A stretch of DNA of 58,459 bases, taken from Bacteroidota bacterium (GTDB lineage Bacteria > Bacteroidota > Bacteroidia > Flavobacteriales_F > PHOS-HE28). The stretch spans positions 1 through 58,459 of the forward strand of contig JAKQEI010000199.1 of NCBI GenBank assembly GCA_029573495.1, written 5' to 3'. Of this stretch, positions 17,816-26,745 are shown one piece after another; position 1 is the stretch's first letter; every line of letters begins with the position of its first letter. The translations under genes were made by a program, and so were the position numbers. Under the pieces are notes generated by a model. The model ran no database searches, was not told where the DNA came from, and saw only the letters and a program-made list of their open reading frames with translations.

Positions 17816-18643
17816 ATGCGACGGATGAACTTTCGCCAATGGTCTGTGGTTGTCGGTGTGCCGGTCATGGCCGTGTTCCTGGGCCTTGTCCTGCGCCAAT
17901 GGCTTGGCGAAGGTGCCATCATCATCACCGCGGGGTTACTGTCCTGCTTCCTGGCTTTCCTCCTGATCGAATCGAGGAACTTCGGTCTCGGGCTTTTCGA
18001 GCGTCAGGTCAAGGAGGTGCGTTCCAACTATGTGCAGATGGAGGCCTTGATCGGCGTTCATGCCACTTTGAAGCCTTCGGCGCCCTTGCCGCCCACCAGG
18101 TTCTGGGCGGCATCACCGGACCTGCTCCGGGAACTCATCACGCACATCCAGCGCCACCGCCCCCGGAGCGTGCTCGAGGTGAGCAGTGGTACATCCACGG
18201 TGGTCATCGGGCTATGTCTGAAGCAGCTCGGCGCGGGCAGGGTCGTCGCATTGGAACACGATCCGCACTATGCCGGCATCACACGACAGGCCATCATCGA
18301 TCATGGACTCGAGGGGATCGCCACGGTGGTGGATGCGCCGTTGAAGGAGCAGGTGGTGAATGGCCACAGCTATCCGTGGTACGATCTATCCGCGCTCGCA
18401 TTGGGATCACCCGCCGACCTCTTGGTCGTGGACGGGCCACCGGATACGATCAGGTCGATGGCGCGGTATCCAGCCTTGCCCTTGCTCGCCGGTCACCTCG
18501 CGAAGGGTGCAAGGGTCCTGTTGGATGATGGTGGACGTTCCGATGAACGGTCGATCGCACACCGTTGGGCGGCTGAGAATCCCGGTAGCGTGCTCGAGTT
18601 CCTTCCACTCGAAGCCGGAGCATGGTCCTTGCGACTTCCCTGA
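17816..18643 (+). CDS. Membrane-anchored class I SAM-dependent methyltransferase-like protein
   Basis: A 275-residue protein. The N-terminus carries two closely spaced hydrophobic helices (about residues 10-50), which should anchor it in the inner membrane. Then comes a Rossmann methyltransferase domain: SVLEVSSGTSTVVIGL is the glycine-rich motif I variant, VVALEHDPHYAGI is motif II, and DLLVVDGPP is motif IV. It resembles the Methyltransf_24 group found in polysaccharide loci. The start at 17816 (or 17825) follows from the hydrophobic segment; the frame is open farther upstream without protein character. The end is 4 bp from the convergent GT-C gene. Confidence 0.75.
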   Translation: MRRMNFRQWSVVVGVPVMAVFLGLVLRQWLGEGAIIITAGLLSCFLAFLLIESRNFGLGLFERQVKEVRSNYVQMEALIGVHATLKPSAPLPPTRFWAASPDLLRELITHIQRHRPRSVLEVSSGTSTVVIGLCLKQLGAGRVVALEHDPHYAGITRQAIIDHGLEGIATVVDAPLKEQVVNGHSYPWYDLSALALGSPADLLVVDGPPDTIRSMARYPALPLLAGHLAKGARVLLDDGGRSDERSIAHRWAAENPGSVLEFLPLEAGAWSLRLP

Positions 18644-18647
18644 GGAC

Positions 18648-20075
18648 CTAAGGCCGGCCCAGGGTGTTCCGCCTGGCCGCTGCGCGCTGCAGGAATCCGG
18701 TCAAGGCAAGAGCCATGAGCACGAAAAGGGCGAAACGCGCGCACACCGTATACCTCGCTTGAATGGTGAAGGGGATGTGAAGCAGCCACACGTAGAGCAC
18801 CGTCGCGAGCAGCGGCCAGGTCGTGCGCAATGGAAGGATGCCTCGCAGGTAGGCCCAGGGTAGAAGCACCAACGCCAGCAGGAAGTTGAACAGGGTGCTC
18901 AAGGTGGCATAGAGCATCTGGACCCTGCTGCTCAAGGACGCGCGTGCGAAGTCCTGGCGCTGGATGCCGATGACCCAGAGGCGCACCGCAGTGTAGGCTT
19001 TGTAGCCCAACGTGTACCACGGATCATGGAGCATGTGCTGCAAGGCGAGCCGGCCGAGCAGCTTCTCCCGCATCAACGCGTAAGCCGTGTTGTAGGTCGG
19101 TTCCGCAGCGTATGGGAGCCTGTCCCACGAAGCCATCATCACAGAATCCTCTCTGGTCAGCAGGGGGGCGAGCTGGGCGTTCACTCCGGCCCACTCCTGC
19201 TCGAACGAGGCGATGTTCGCTGGAACCGAATCCTCCGGAGTGAACCGGATCAGCTCATCACCCGTGAAGTTGCGCAGCGAGATGGTGTCCTGGTATGCCG
19301 GCATCTTGCCGCACCAGTAGGCGAAGTGCATGTACCCGCTACCACCCTGGATGGGCGTCACCTTGAAGACCCCATGATGCTCGAGGCTCCACAGACCGTA
19401 TGGCAAGAGCGAAACTGTGCACATGCCAAGCATCACCAGCTGGCCGCGAACGTCGGATCCGCTGCGTCCGAACCACCATGTCAGCACCAACATGCCGAAC
19501 GGGAAGGCGACGAGCATCGGTTTGCAGAGGATGAGGAAACCCATGAGCAGGCCGGCGATGGCGGCGCGCAGGATGCTCCAGCGGCCCATCCGCAGGTAGG
19601 CGTCCATGAGGAAGGTCAGGCCGGCCAGGACAGGGATCTCGGTATAGAGCTGGTTGATGTAGAACGGGATGTTCACCATCGGCAGCAGCAGCAGCAGGAA
19701 AATGCTTCTCGTGGACCTGCGGGGATCCAGATGTTCAATGGTCCGCAGGGCGTAGTACAGCGCCACCCAGTACAATACGAAGTTCACCACCTTCACCGCT
19801 TTCCAGGTCCCGAAGAGCTTCAGGCAGCAGGCGATGAAGAACGGATAGCCCGGGGCGCGGAACGTATCCGGATAGTATCCGTCCAACACCCACCACATGC
19901 TGTACTTGCCATGCAGGATGCCTTCGGCCAGATTGAGATAGGACCAACCGTCGCTCAGCATGCTGTTCCGGCTCATCCAGAGGGTCACGAGGACCATGAG
20001 CACGTTCAGGATCAACAGCGCGCGGAAGGTCCGGCGTTGGTCAAGGAACTGCAGGAGTCTCGCGGCGGATGACAT
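18648..20075 (-). CDS. GT-C fold membrane glycosyltransferase (GT39/ArnT-like)
   Basis: A 475-residue protein with about ten hydrophobic helices. After the first helix the periplasmic loop contains MLSDGWSYLNLAEGI and TFRAPGYPFF, the Asp plus R-x-P-G pattern of GT-C enzymes that use polyprenyl-phosphate sugars. A long periplasmic segment (about 235-340) is followed by further helices. It probably transfers a sugar from undecaprenyl phosphate to a glycan or protein in the periplasm. The divergent neighbour is a GtrB-type GT2 that would make such a donor. Start at ATG 20075; a TTG eight codons earlier was rejected. Confidence 0.78.
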   Translation of the reverse strand: MSSAARLLQFLDQRRTFRALLILNVLMVLVTLWMSRNSMLSDGWSYLNLAEGILHGKYSMWWVLDGYYPDTFRAPGYPFFIACCLKLFGTWKAVKVVNFVLYWVALYYALRTIEHLDPRRSTRSIFLLLLLPMVNIPFYINQLYTEIPVLAGLTFLMDAYLRMGRWSILRAAIAGLLMGFLILCKPMLVAFPFGMLVLTWWFGRSGSDVRGQLVMLGMCTVSLLPYGLWSLEHHGVFKVTPIQGGSGYMHFAYWCGKMPAYQDTISLRNFTGDELIRFTPEDSVPANIASFEQEWAGVNAQLAPLLTREDSVMMASWDRLPYAAEPTYNTAYALMREKLLGRLALQHMLHDPWYTLGYKAYTAVRLWVIGIQRQDFARASLSSRVQMLYATLSTLFNFLLALVLLPWAYLRGILPLRTTWPLLATVLYVWLLHIPFTIQARYTVCARFALFVLMALALTGFLQRAAARRNTLGRP

Positions 20076-20152
20076 GGCTTCCTCGGGCTTCGGCACCAAG
20101 GTGCGGAATTTCCGCGCGCGTCGGGCCTGGGCCCGGACAAGATCGGAAGGGC

Positions 20153-20160
20153 TAAGTTCG
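20153..20160 (+). promoter_or_regulatory. Weak candidate -7 box TAAGTTCG
   Basis: A seven-of-eight match to TAnnTTTG, 20 bp before the GT2 start at 20181 in the 105-bp divergent gap. No -33 element is evident. Confidence 0.22.
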
Positions 20161-20180
20161 CGGCTGGATCAGCGAGAACG

Positions 20181-21167
20181 ATGGAAGGAAGGCCCCAGCC
20201 ATACATAAGGACGGAAGGACCCTTCAAGGTGTGCATCGTGCTGCCCTGTTACAACGAAGCTGGCGTGATCAGCGGTACGGCGCGGGTGCTCCTGAAGGAG
20301 CTGGACGCGTTGATCCACAGCGGCCTCGCGTCCACGGATAGTTATTTGTGCTGCGTGGATGACGGGAGCCGGGATGGGACCTGGGAGGAGATAAGCGGAC
20401 TCGCCGCTGCCGACCCGCGGGTCGAGGGGATCAAGCTCAGCGCCAACTTCGGGCATCCGAACGCGTTGATAGCCGGTCTCTTCAGCAACCGGAGCCGAGC
20501 GGACATCCTGATCACCATGGACGCCGACCTGCAGGATGATGTGGCCGTGATCGGGCGGATGCTCCAGGAGCATCGCAACGGGAAGCGCGTGGTCTACGGT
20601 GTACGCTTGGACCGTAAGGTGGATTCGTTGTCGAAGCGGATCGCCGCGGCCTTGTTCTACCGGATCATGGGTCGCATGAACAAGCGGATGATCCGGGGCC
20701 ATGCCGATTTCCGGAGCGCGGACACAGGTGTCATCGCGGACTTGGAGCGCTTCGGAGAGGCGAACATCTACCTGCGTGGGATCTTCCCCCTGATCGGCTA
20801 TCCATCGGCGGAGGTCCGCTTCATTCGCCAGGAGCGGCATGCCGGTGACAGCAAGTACCCTTTCCGGAAGCTCTTCAGCCTGGCCTGGGAGGGCATCACC
20901 TCGTTCACCACGACACCACTGAAGCTGGTCTTCATGGCCGGCCTCTTCATGTTCCTGGTCGCCTTCGGCCTGGGGGTCTGGATCCTGTGGGCCGCCTTCA
21001 ATGACCACCCGATCCAAGGGTGGGCGAGCCTGGCCTTGCTCACCGTGACCTTCAGCGCCATCAACACCATGTCGATCGGTGTGATCGGAGAGTATGTCGG
21101 CAAGATCTACAAGGAGGTGAAGCATCGCCCCCGCTACATCATCGAGACCACCACGCATGGCGGCTGA
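20181..21167 (+). CDS. GtrB/DPM1-type polyprenyl-phosphate glycosyltransferase (GT2)
   Basis: A 328-residue GT2 enzyme with a cytoplasmic catalytic domain and two C-terminal membrane helices, the architecture of GtrB and ArnC. Motifs: IVLPCYNEAGVI (19-30), DDGSRDGT (60-67), LSANFGHPNAL, and MDADLQDD (113-120), where the DAD binds metal. Late FTTTPLKLVFMAGLF opens the membrane part, and GVIGEYVGKIY is a family hallmark. It attaches a sugar to undecaprenyl phosphate for periplasmic GT-C enzymes. Its last 11 bases overlap a methyltransferase gene. Confidence 0.92.
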   Translation: MEGRPQPYIRTEGPFKVCIVLPCYNEAGVISGTARVLLKELDALIHSGLASTDSYLCCVDDGSRDGTWEEISGLAAADPRVEGIKLSANFGHPNALIAGLFSNRSRADILITMDADLQDDVAVIGRMLQEHRNGKRVVYGVRLDRKVDSLSKRIAAALFYRIMGRMNKRMIRGHADFRSADTGVIADLERFGEANIYLRGIFPLIGYPSAEVRFIRQERHAGDSKYPFRKLFSLAWEGITSFTTTPLKLVFMAGLFMFLVAFGLGVWILWAAFNDHPIQGWASLALLTVTFSAINTMSIGVIGEYVGKIYKEVKHRPRYIIETTTHGG

Positions 21168-21897
21168 GGCACCGGACACCGCCTTCGACGAGCGGCAGTT
21201 CGAGGCCATCTACCCGGCCGGGGTGGAGCGGCATTATTGGAACATCTGCCGGAACGCCATCGTGGCCGACGCCGTCCGTTCCGTCGGTCCCGGCCCCGTT
21301 CTGGAGGTGGGTTGCGGCAAGGGTCTGATCGTGGCGGACCTGCGTGCCCGCGGCATCGATATCACTGGCGTTGATCTGGCACCCGTTGATCCGGTCGAAG
21401 CTGCCCGGGACCACGTGCGCACCGGGGTTGATCTCTTCGATCTTGACGCCTCCGGTCTAGCCGATATCCGAACGGTCCTGCTGCTGGACGTGATCGAACA
21501 CATCGAGGATGCGGCCGGCTTCGTGGCCCGGATCCGGGCTTTCCTGCCGGGTGTGCGGAACTTCATCGTCACGGTGCCTGCCCGGCAGGAGCTTTTCTGC
21601 AACTATGATGAGTTCAATCGTCACTTCCGTCGGTATGATCTGGCTTTGGTGAGAGCCCACCTGGATCCGGGAGGCGGGCGGAAATGGAAGGCATCCTACT
21701 TCTTCCACGCGCTCTATCCAGCCGCGTGGATGGTACTTCGCCTCAAGGGTCGACGTGAAACGCGTTACCATGTCCCCGTCTCGTGGACCTCGCGTATGAT
21801 CCACCGTGCGCTGGGTGCCTTTTTCCGGTTGGATCATGCACTTCTGCCCGGACGTTGGAAGGGCACCTCGATCATCGCAACGGTCAGCGACCGTTGA
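21157..21897 (+). CDS. Class I SAM-dependent methyltransferase
   Basis: A 246-residue methyltransferase: VLEVGCGKGLIVADL is motif I, DITGVDLAP motif II, VLLLDVIEHIED motif IV/post-III. Past the core comes FRRYDLALVRAHL and a hydrophobic stretch (YFFHALYPAAWMVL) that may touch the membrane. The substrate is unknown; a sugar or lipid-linked sugar is likely from context. It starts inside the end of the GtrB-type gene (11-bp overlap). Its 3' end overlaps the convergent GT-C gene by 14 bp. Confidence 0.86.
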   Translation: MAAEAPDTAFDERQFEAIYPAGVERHYWNICRNAIVADAVRSVGPGPVLEVGCGKGLIVADLRARGIDITGVDLAPVDPVEAARDHVRTGVDLFDLDASGLADIRTVLLLDVIEHIEDAAGFVARIRAFLPGVRNFIVTVPARQELFCNYDEFNRHFRRYDLALVRAHLDPGGGRKWKASYFFHALYPAAWMVLRLKGRRETRYHVPVSWTSRMIHRALGAFFRLDHALLPGRWKGTSIIATVSDR

Positions 21898-23353
21898 CCA
21901 GCGTTCGAGCACCAGCCGCCTGATGCCCAGCGCTCATCCGCCCCTTTCGTGCAAGCAGGATCACCGCGAGCAGCAAGGCGAAAGGGAAGGGATGCGCCAT
22001 ATAACGCCATTCGCACATCCGGAGGGCGAACGGAAAGATGAGGACCAGGTACGCCATGATGAAGGGGACCCACAGGTGAAGTACCGTTGGGGGTGACCGC
22101 CAGCGCCAGAGGAGCATGACGCAAGCGATCGTGCCGATGATGAAGCTCAAAACATAGGCCATCACCTGAACGAGCTTGAAGACCTTTGCCCAGAGGGGAA
22201 GCTGATCGAACGGAACGATGATCAACGATTCGGTGCCGTTCTGCCAGACCAGGTTCTTGAACATCCGGAACCGGCTGAGCACATGGTACTGGAAGGGTGC
22301 ACGTTCCTTGTACAGCCCGGCGAGCTCGTCGAACCGGGCATTGATGGATACGACCTCGGCGAGCGAATCGGTCGGAGATGATCGTCCACGTTCCAGTGAC
22401 CGAACTCGATCGCTGAGGGCGCCGAGGTCCGCAGGGGTATAGCCTTCAACGTACGCGTAGGGTGGTGGTGCCTTGGCCAGCCTCCCTTCATCGTCGATCG
22501 TCGCGCCACCCTTCCACACACCGTACCACCGGATGTCCGAGCCCGGGTGCCACCAGATGTAATTGCCGCCGTATCCTTGGACGAAGTGCATGGCATGTGC
22601 ACGGATCTCACGGCTGAAGTCCTCGGGGAACCAGCCTTGGTTCGTGAGCGGACTGAAGCTTCCGTGGACGGATAGGTTGCGTGCCGTCCAGACCCCATCG
22701 AGCACCAGGAAAGGAAGCGCCAGCATGAGCGCCGAACGCCACGGTCGCGGGGTTGTCCGGCGCAGGAGGATGAGCGCGGCCGCCAGTGGAACGAGGAGCA
22801 CCCCGATCGGACGCAGGAACACGAACCAGGCGAGGAAGGAACCGGAAAGCAGCAAGCGACCTTGCGAGCCCCTGTCCAGAGCGGACTGTAGGAAATGGAC
22901 GTGTAGGATCAGTGCGGAGATGGACAGGCTGTCCGAAGCGATGATCGGATCGAACCAGCTGCTGTATGCACTGATCAGGAAGGCGATGTACACGAGCAGG
23001 GCGATCCGCTCGGAACCGGTCATCCGCAGTGCGATCAGCGCAAGGACGTACACATTGATCGCGGAAAGCAGCCACTGCAGCAGGACCATCGCGTCCCGGC
23101 TCGCCCCCTGGCCAAGGAACTGTCGGAAGAGCCAGTACGGTGCCGCTACCCCCGGCATGCGGTAATCCGGCTCGTAACGGCCTTGGTCGATCAGGTTCTC
23201 CACTGGGTCCAGATAGCCCTTCGTATCGCCCGATTCCAAGGACAGGACCCCGGGAAGGTCCTGCCCCGGCCTGTAGTGGTGCTGGATGCCGATGTAGAGC
23301 CCGCGAACGACCAGGGCCACCATGATGAAGAGGTACCAGCGCCGCTTGAGCAT
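21884..23353 (-). CDS. GT-C fold membrane glycosyltransferase-like protein
   Basis: A 489-residue protein with about ten hydrophobic helices. The first periplasmic loop has SGDTKGYLDPVENLID and DYRMPGVAAPYW, an Asp/R-x-P-G pattern like that of the GT-C gene at 18648. A long soluble region (about 245-390) precedes the last three helices. It is likely the acceptor-side enzyme working with a polyprenyl-phosphate sugar. The ATG at 23353 was chosen because the 45 codons before it are not signal-like. Confidence 0.72.
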   Translation of the reverse strand: MLKRRWYLFIMVALVVRGLYIGIQHHYRPGQDLPGVLSLESGDTKGYLDPVENLIDQGRYEPDYRMPGVAAPYWLFRQFLGQGASRDAMVLLQWLLSAINVYVLALIALRMTGSERIALLVYIAFLISAYSSWFDPIIASDSLSISALILHVHFLQSALDRGSQGRLLLSGSFLAWFVFLRPIGVLLVPLAAALILLRRTTPRPWRSALMLALPFLVLDGVWTARNLSVHGSFSPLTNQGWFPEDFSREIRAHAMHFVQGYGGNYIWWHPGSDIRWYGVWKGGATIDDEGRLAKAPPPYAYVEGYTPADLGALSDRVRSLERGRSSPTDSLAEVVSINARFDELAGLYKERAPFQYHVLSRFRMFKNLVWQNGTESLIIVPFDQLPLWAKVFKLVQVMAYVLSFIIGTIACVMLLWRWRSPPTVLHLWVPFIMAYLVLIFPFALRMCEWRYMAHPFPFALLLAVILLARKGRMSAGHQAAGARTLVNGR

Positions 23354-23505
23354 ACCGGACTGTTGGGGCGGGGGGAACAAAGCGGTTCGGCGGAACACCT
23401 GATGGAAGGCACAAAGGTGCATCTCCTGCCCGGACATCCGTAGGGGTCGAAGTGGTCCGGCTCCGATCGGTGGACATCGGATTTCCACGGAAGTCAGCGC
23501 TGCCG

Positions 23506-23513
23506 TTCTTTTG
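23506..23513 (+). promoter_or_regulatory. Candidate -7 box TTCTTTTG
   Basis: A seven-of-eight match to TAnnTTTG, 18 bp before the aminotransferase start at 23532. A weaker reverse-strand box CACCTTTG (23412-23419) could serve the divergent GT-C gene at 23353. Confidence 0.3.
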
Positions 23514-23531
23514 GGCCCTCAGATACCTGGA

Positions 23532-24656
23532 ATGGGCGATCCGATCATACCGATGAGCGATCCACGAGCGGAGTACCTCGCGCACCGTTCGGAGCTGGAT
23601 GCGGCCATCCGGACGGTCCTCGAGGGTCCGACCTACATCCTTGGTGAGCATGTGAGCCGTTTCGAGGACGCCTTCGCCGCCTATGTGGGGGTCACCCACG
23701 GCATCGGGGTGAACAATGGCACCGATGCGATCCACCTGGCCCTGCGCGCCTTGCGTATAGGTCCCGGGGACGAGGTCATCACTGTTTCCCATACCGCGGT
23801 CGCCACAGTAGCGGCCATTCGCATGAGCGGTGCTGATGCGGTGTTGGCCGACGTGGATCCGCTCACCTGCACCATCGATCCAGCAGCGGTCCGCCCGCTG
23901 ATCAACGACCGGACGAAGGCCGTCATAGCGGTTCACCTCTATGGTCATCCGGCCGACCTGACCCAGCTCTCGATCCTTTGTGGGTCACATGGCATCCGGT
24001 TGATCGAGGACTGCGCGCAGGCGCACGGCGCCATGTATGGTGATCGCATGGTGGGCTCCGTGGGCGACCTCGCCACGTTCAGCTTCTACCCGACCAAGAA
24101 CTTGGGTGCCATTGGCGACGCGGGCATGGTGCTGACGAATGATGCGGAACTCGCAGCTTCGGTGCGTAGGCTGCGGCAATACGGTTGGGATACACCTCAG
24201 TACAGTCTTGTTGAAGGCTGGAACAGCAGGCTTGATCCGTTGCAAGCGGCCATCCTCAACGTCAAGTTGCGCTACCTGGACCGCAACAATGAACGACGCA
24301 TCAAGCTGGCGGCCCGGTACCTATCGCAACTCAACGGGCTACCCATCGCATTGCCTGTCACCCTGCCGGGGATGCGCCACGTCTACCACTTGTTCGTGGT
24401 CCGCCTCCAGGACCATGCCACGCGGGACGCCTTGTCCACGCATCTGCATGCCGCTGGTATTCGTGCCGGTGTGCACTATCCCACGCCGGTCCACCTGCAG
24501 CCCGCTTACAGGAGTGTGTTGCGCACAGGCACCTTGTCCGTTACGGAGCGAATGGCCGGTACGGTACTTTCGCTGCCGCTACATCCCGCATTGACGGATC
24601 AGGAACAGGATCATGTGATCATGACCATGCGGGCATTCTTCCAGTCACGTCCATGA
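23532..24656 (+). CDS. DegT/DnrJ/EryC1/StrS aminotransferase, FdtB-like sugar aminotransferase
   Basis: A 374-residue PLP enzyme of fold type I. It has VNNGTDAIHLAL (60-71), the PLP-pyridine Asp in LIEDCAQAHGA (D160) and the Schiff-base lysine K189 in FSFYPTKNLGAIGD. The C-terminal part with VYHLFVVRL and HLHAAGIRAGVHYPTPVH is typical of the FdtB/QdtB/TylB subgroup. Together with the FdtA-like gene that follows by ATGA overlap, it should make a dTDP-3-amino-3,6-dideoxyhexose. Starts at 23511, 23532 and 23553 are possible; 23532 gives the usual family N-terminus. Confidence 0.9.
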   Translation: MGDPIIPMSDPRAEYLAHRSELDAAIRTVLEGPTYILGEHVSRFEDAFAAYVGVTHGIGVNNGTDAIHLALRALRIGPGDEVITVSHTAVATVAAIRMSGADAVLADVDPLTCTIDPAAVRPLINDRTKAVIAVHLYGHPADLTQLSILCGSHGIRLIEDCAQAHGAMYGDRMVGSVGDLATFSFYPTKNLGAIGDAGMVLTNDAELAASVRRLRQYGWDTPQYSLVEGWNSRLDPLQAAILNVKLRYLDRNNERRIKLAARYLSQLNGLPIALPVTLPGMRHVYHLFVVRLQDHATRDALSTHLHAAGIRAGVHYPTPVHLQPAYRSVLRTGTLSVTERMAGTVLSLPLHPALTDQEQDHVIMTMRAFFQSRP

Positions 24657-25072
24657 AGGAGACCACCATCGGCTCACTGGTCCAGTTGCGCTTCTGGCAG
24701 CATATCCGTAACGGGACATTGACGGTGCTCCCGGACATCGGGGGGGAGAGTTTGGGCATGCCCATCCGGCGCGTCTTCACCATCACGGGCGTGCCACCAG
24801 GTGGGATCCGTGGTGATCACGCGCACCGCTTCTGTTCCCAGGTGATCGTTTGTCTACATGGTCGGGTCTCCGCCATCCTGGATGATGGAAGGTCACATTG
24901 CAGGATCGTACTCGACAGCCCGGAACAGGGTCTGTTCATCCCGCCTGGCATCTGGAACCATATCGTTTTCGAAAGCACCGACACCGTGCTGGCCGTGTTC
25001 TGCGATCAACCCTACGATCCGGAGGACTATCTGCGCGACCGGAAGGAGTACCTCAAGCTGAAGGGCCTATGA
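24653..25072 (+). CDS. FdtA/QdtA-type dTDP-4-keto-6-deoxyhexose 3,4-ketoisomerase (WxcM-like cupin)
   Basis: A 139-residue single-domain cupin. RGDHAHRFCSQ contains the H56-x-H58 pair that acts as catalytic base in FdtA and QdtA; QVIVCLHGRV, FIPPGIWNHI and DQPYDPEDYLRDRKEYL are further family landmarks. It would move the keto group of dTDP-4-keto-6-deoxyglucose from C4 to C3, giving the substrate for the upstream aminotransferase. Which C4 epimer is formed (FdtA or QdtA outcome) cannot be told by eye. It is ATGA-coupled to genes on both sides. Confidence 0.9.
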   Translation: MKETTIGSLVQLRFWQHIRNGTLTVLPDIGGESLGMPIRRVFTITGVPPGGIRGDHAHRFCSQVIVCLHGRVSAILDDGRSHCRIVLDSPEQGLFIPPGIWNHIVFESTDTVLAVFCDQPYDPEDYLRDRKEYLKLKGL

Positions 25073-25806
25073 GCATGGTACCGGAGGAGTATGAGCGCAT
25101 GGCCGCGCTCGAGGATTCCATGTGGTGGTACCATGGATTGCATCACAACGTGGTCAATGCCCTTCGCCGGTTCCAGCCTGAGGCCCGCGACATCCTTGAT
25201 GCCGGTTGCGGCACGGGTGGGACATTGAGCGCGATCAAGCAGGCATTTCCGGATGCGATGCTGAACGGATTGGACATCGCCGAGCAGGCGTGTGACTTCA
25301 CGAGCTCCAAGACAGGCGCATCGGTTACCGTGGGCTCCGTCGATGCTCTCCCGTACCCGGACGCATCGTTCGACGCGCTGGTCAGCTTGGACGTCCTGGG
25401 CTATGCCATCGACCTGGACGCGGCCGTCGCGGGCTTCCTACGGGTGCTTCGCCCTGGCGGCCTGTGCGTCATCAACCTGGCGGCCTATCAATGGATGCTG
25501 TCCTATCATGATCGGGCGGTGGGCCAGGTACGGCGCTTCCATCGGCGTGAGGCCCTTGCCCTCTTGCATCGCCACGGCTTTCAGCCCATCTTCGCATCCT
25601 ATTGGAACACGCTTCTCTTTCCGTTCATGGTGTTGAGGCGGAAGATCCTACCGGCCCCGCCAGCCAGTGATGTGACGCCCTTCCATCCGATGGTCAACAG
25701 GTTGTTCAAGGCTTGCGTGCAACTGGAGTCATTGATGCTCGCCAGGAGGATGAACCTTCCATTCGGAGGCTCGCTCTTCATCGTGGCTCGAAGCCCCGGA
25801 TCATGA
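25069..25806 (+). CDS. Class I SAM-dependent methyltransferase
   Basis: A 245-residue methyltransferase with LDAGCGTGGTLSAI (motif I), GLDIAEQACDF (motif II), DALPYPDASFDAL and SLDVLGYAID (motif IV region), and FLRVLRPGGLCVINL. A DRAVGQVRRFHR segment and hydrophobic FASYWNTLLFPFMVLRR follow, seen in methyltransferases sitting next to GtrB-type GT2 genes. In context it may N- or O-methylate the deoxyamino sugar, but this is inference. Starts and ends by ATGA overlaps. Confidence 0.86.
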   Translation: MSMVPEEYERMAALEDSMWWYHGLHHNVVNALRRFQPEARDILDAGCGTGGTLSAIKQAFPDAMLNGLDIAEQACDFTSSKTGASVTVGSVDALPYPDASFDALVSLDVLGYAIDLDAAVAGFLRVLRPGGLCVINLAAYQWMLSYHDRAVGQVRRFHRREALALLHRHGFQPIFASYWNTLLFPFMVLRRKILPAPPASDVTPFHPMVNRLFKACVQLESLMLARRMNLPFGGSLFIVARSPGS

Positions 25807-26744
25807 CGGCCCTTTCGATAGTCATCCCGGTTTACAACGGTGCAGGCAGCATCGAGCGTCTGGTGCATGAGCTTTCCCGCTTGCACATGCCGGATGGCGT
25901 TGAACTGGTCCTGGTGAACGACGGCAGCGCTGACGATAGTTGGAAGGTGATCCAACGCCTGTGCGCGGCGGCACCCATGCCGATCGTCGCCATCGATCTG
26001 GCGCGGAACTTCGGGGAGCACAACGCGGTGATGGCCGGGTACGCTGCGGCCAGTGGAGCCTACATCATCAACATCGATGATGATTTCCAGAACCCGCCAT
26101 CGGAGGTGGTGAAGCTGTATGAACATGCCAAGGGCAACCCGGAGCTGGATGTGGTGTACACACGCTACGAGGAGAAGCACCACTCGCTCTTCCGCAACCT
26201 GGGAAGCCGGTTCAACGACATGATGGCCCGCTTCATGATCGATAAGCCGAAGGGGCTCTATCTGTCTAGTTTCCGATGCATCAACCGCTTCCTGCGCGAT
26301 CGCGTCGTTCAATACACGGGTCCGTATCCGTACATCGATGGGCTGATCCTGGAGAACACCAGACGGATCGGCCGTCTGACGGTCCAGCACGCCCCGCGCA
26401 CAGAGGGCAAGAGCGGCTACACCCTGCGCAAGCTGATCAGGCACTGGCTCATGATGTTCGTGAACTTCTCGGTGATGCCGCTCCGGATCAGCAGTTTCAT
26501 AGGAGCGATGTTCAGTGTTGTCGGCTTCGTCATGGCGATGGTCGCCGTGTACGAGCGCTTCTTCAAGGACACGCCACAGGGCTGGGCCTCCATCGTATCG
26601 GTCGTGCTGGTCTTCGCTGGGATCCAACTCCTTACCTTGGGACTGATCGGTGAATACCTCGGTCGGCTCTACCTGATGCAACGCGGCAAGCCACAATACG
26701 CGGTGCGAACAACGTTGGTCGCCGCGATCCAGGAACAGGGGTGA
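25803..26744 (+). CDS. GT2 polyprenyl-phosphate glycosyltransferase (ArnC/GtrB-like)
   Basis: A 313-residue GT2 enzyme: ALSIVIPVYNGAGSI, VNDGSADDSW (39-48), LARNFGEHNAVMAGY and NIDDDFQNPPSE (90-101), the ArnC-like variant of the D-x-D region. QHAPRTEGKSGYTLRKL comes before two C-terminal membrane helices, and LIGEYLGRLYLM ends the catalytic frame as in ArnC. It likely loads the deoxyamino sugar made by the three preceding genes onto undecaprenyl phosphate. Starts by ATGA overlap at 25803; rdgB begins one base after its stop. Confidence 0.91.
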   Translation: MTALSIVIPVYNGAGSIERLVHELSRLHMPDGVELVLVNDGSADDSWKVIQRLCAAAPMPIVAIDLARNFGEHNAVMAGYAAASGAYIINIDDDFQNPPSEVVKLYEHAKGNPELDVVYTRYEEKHHSLFRNLGSRFNDMMARFMIDKPKGLYLSSFRCINRFLRDRVVQYTGPYPYIDGLILENTRRIGRLTVQHAPRTEGKSGYTLRKLIRHWLMMFVNFSVMPLRISSFIGAMFSVVGFVMAMVAVYERFFKDTPQGWASIVSVVLVFAGIQLLTLGLIGEYLGRLYLMQRGKPQYAVRTTLVAAIQEQG

Positions 26745-26745
26745 C

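Noticed and set aside
15406..17928. Longer (840-codon) version of the fused glycosyltransferase
   Set aside because: The first 84 codons are not protein-like and overlap the divergent promoter box; the double ATG at 17676 is preferred.
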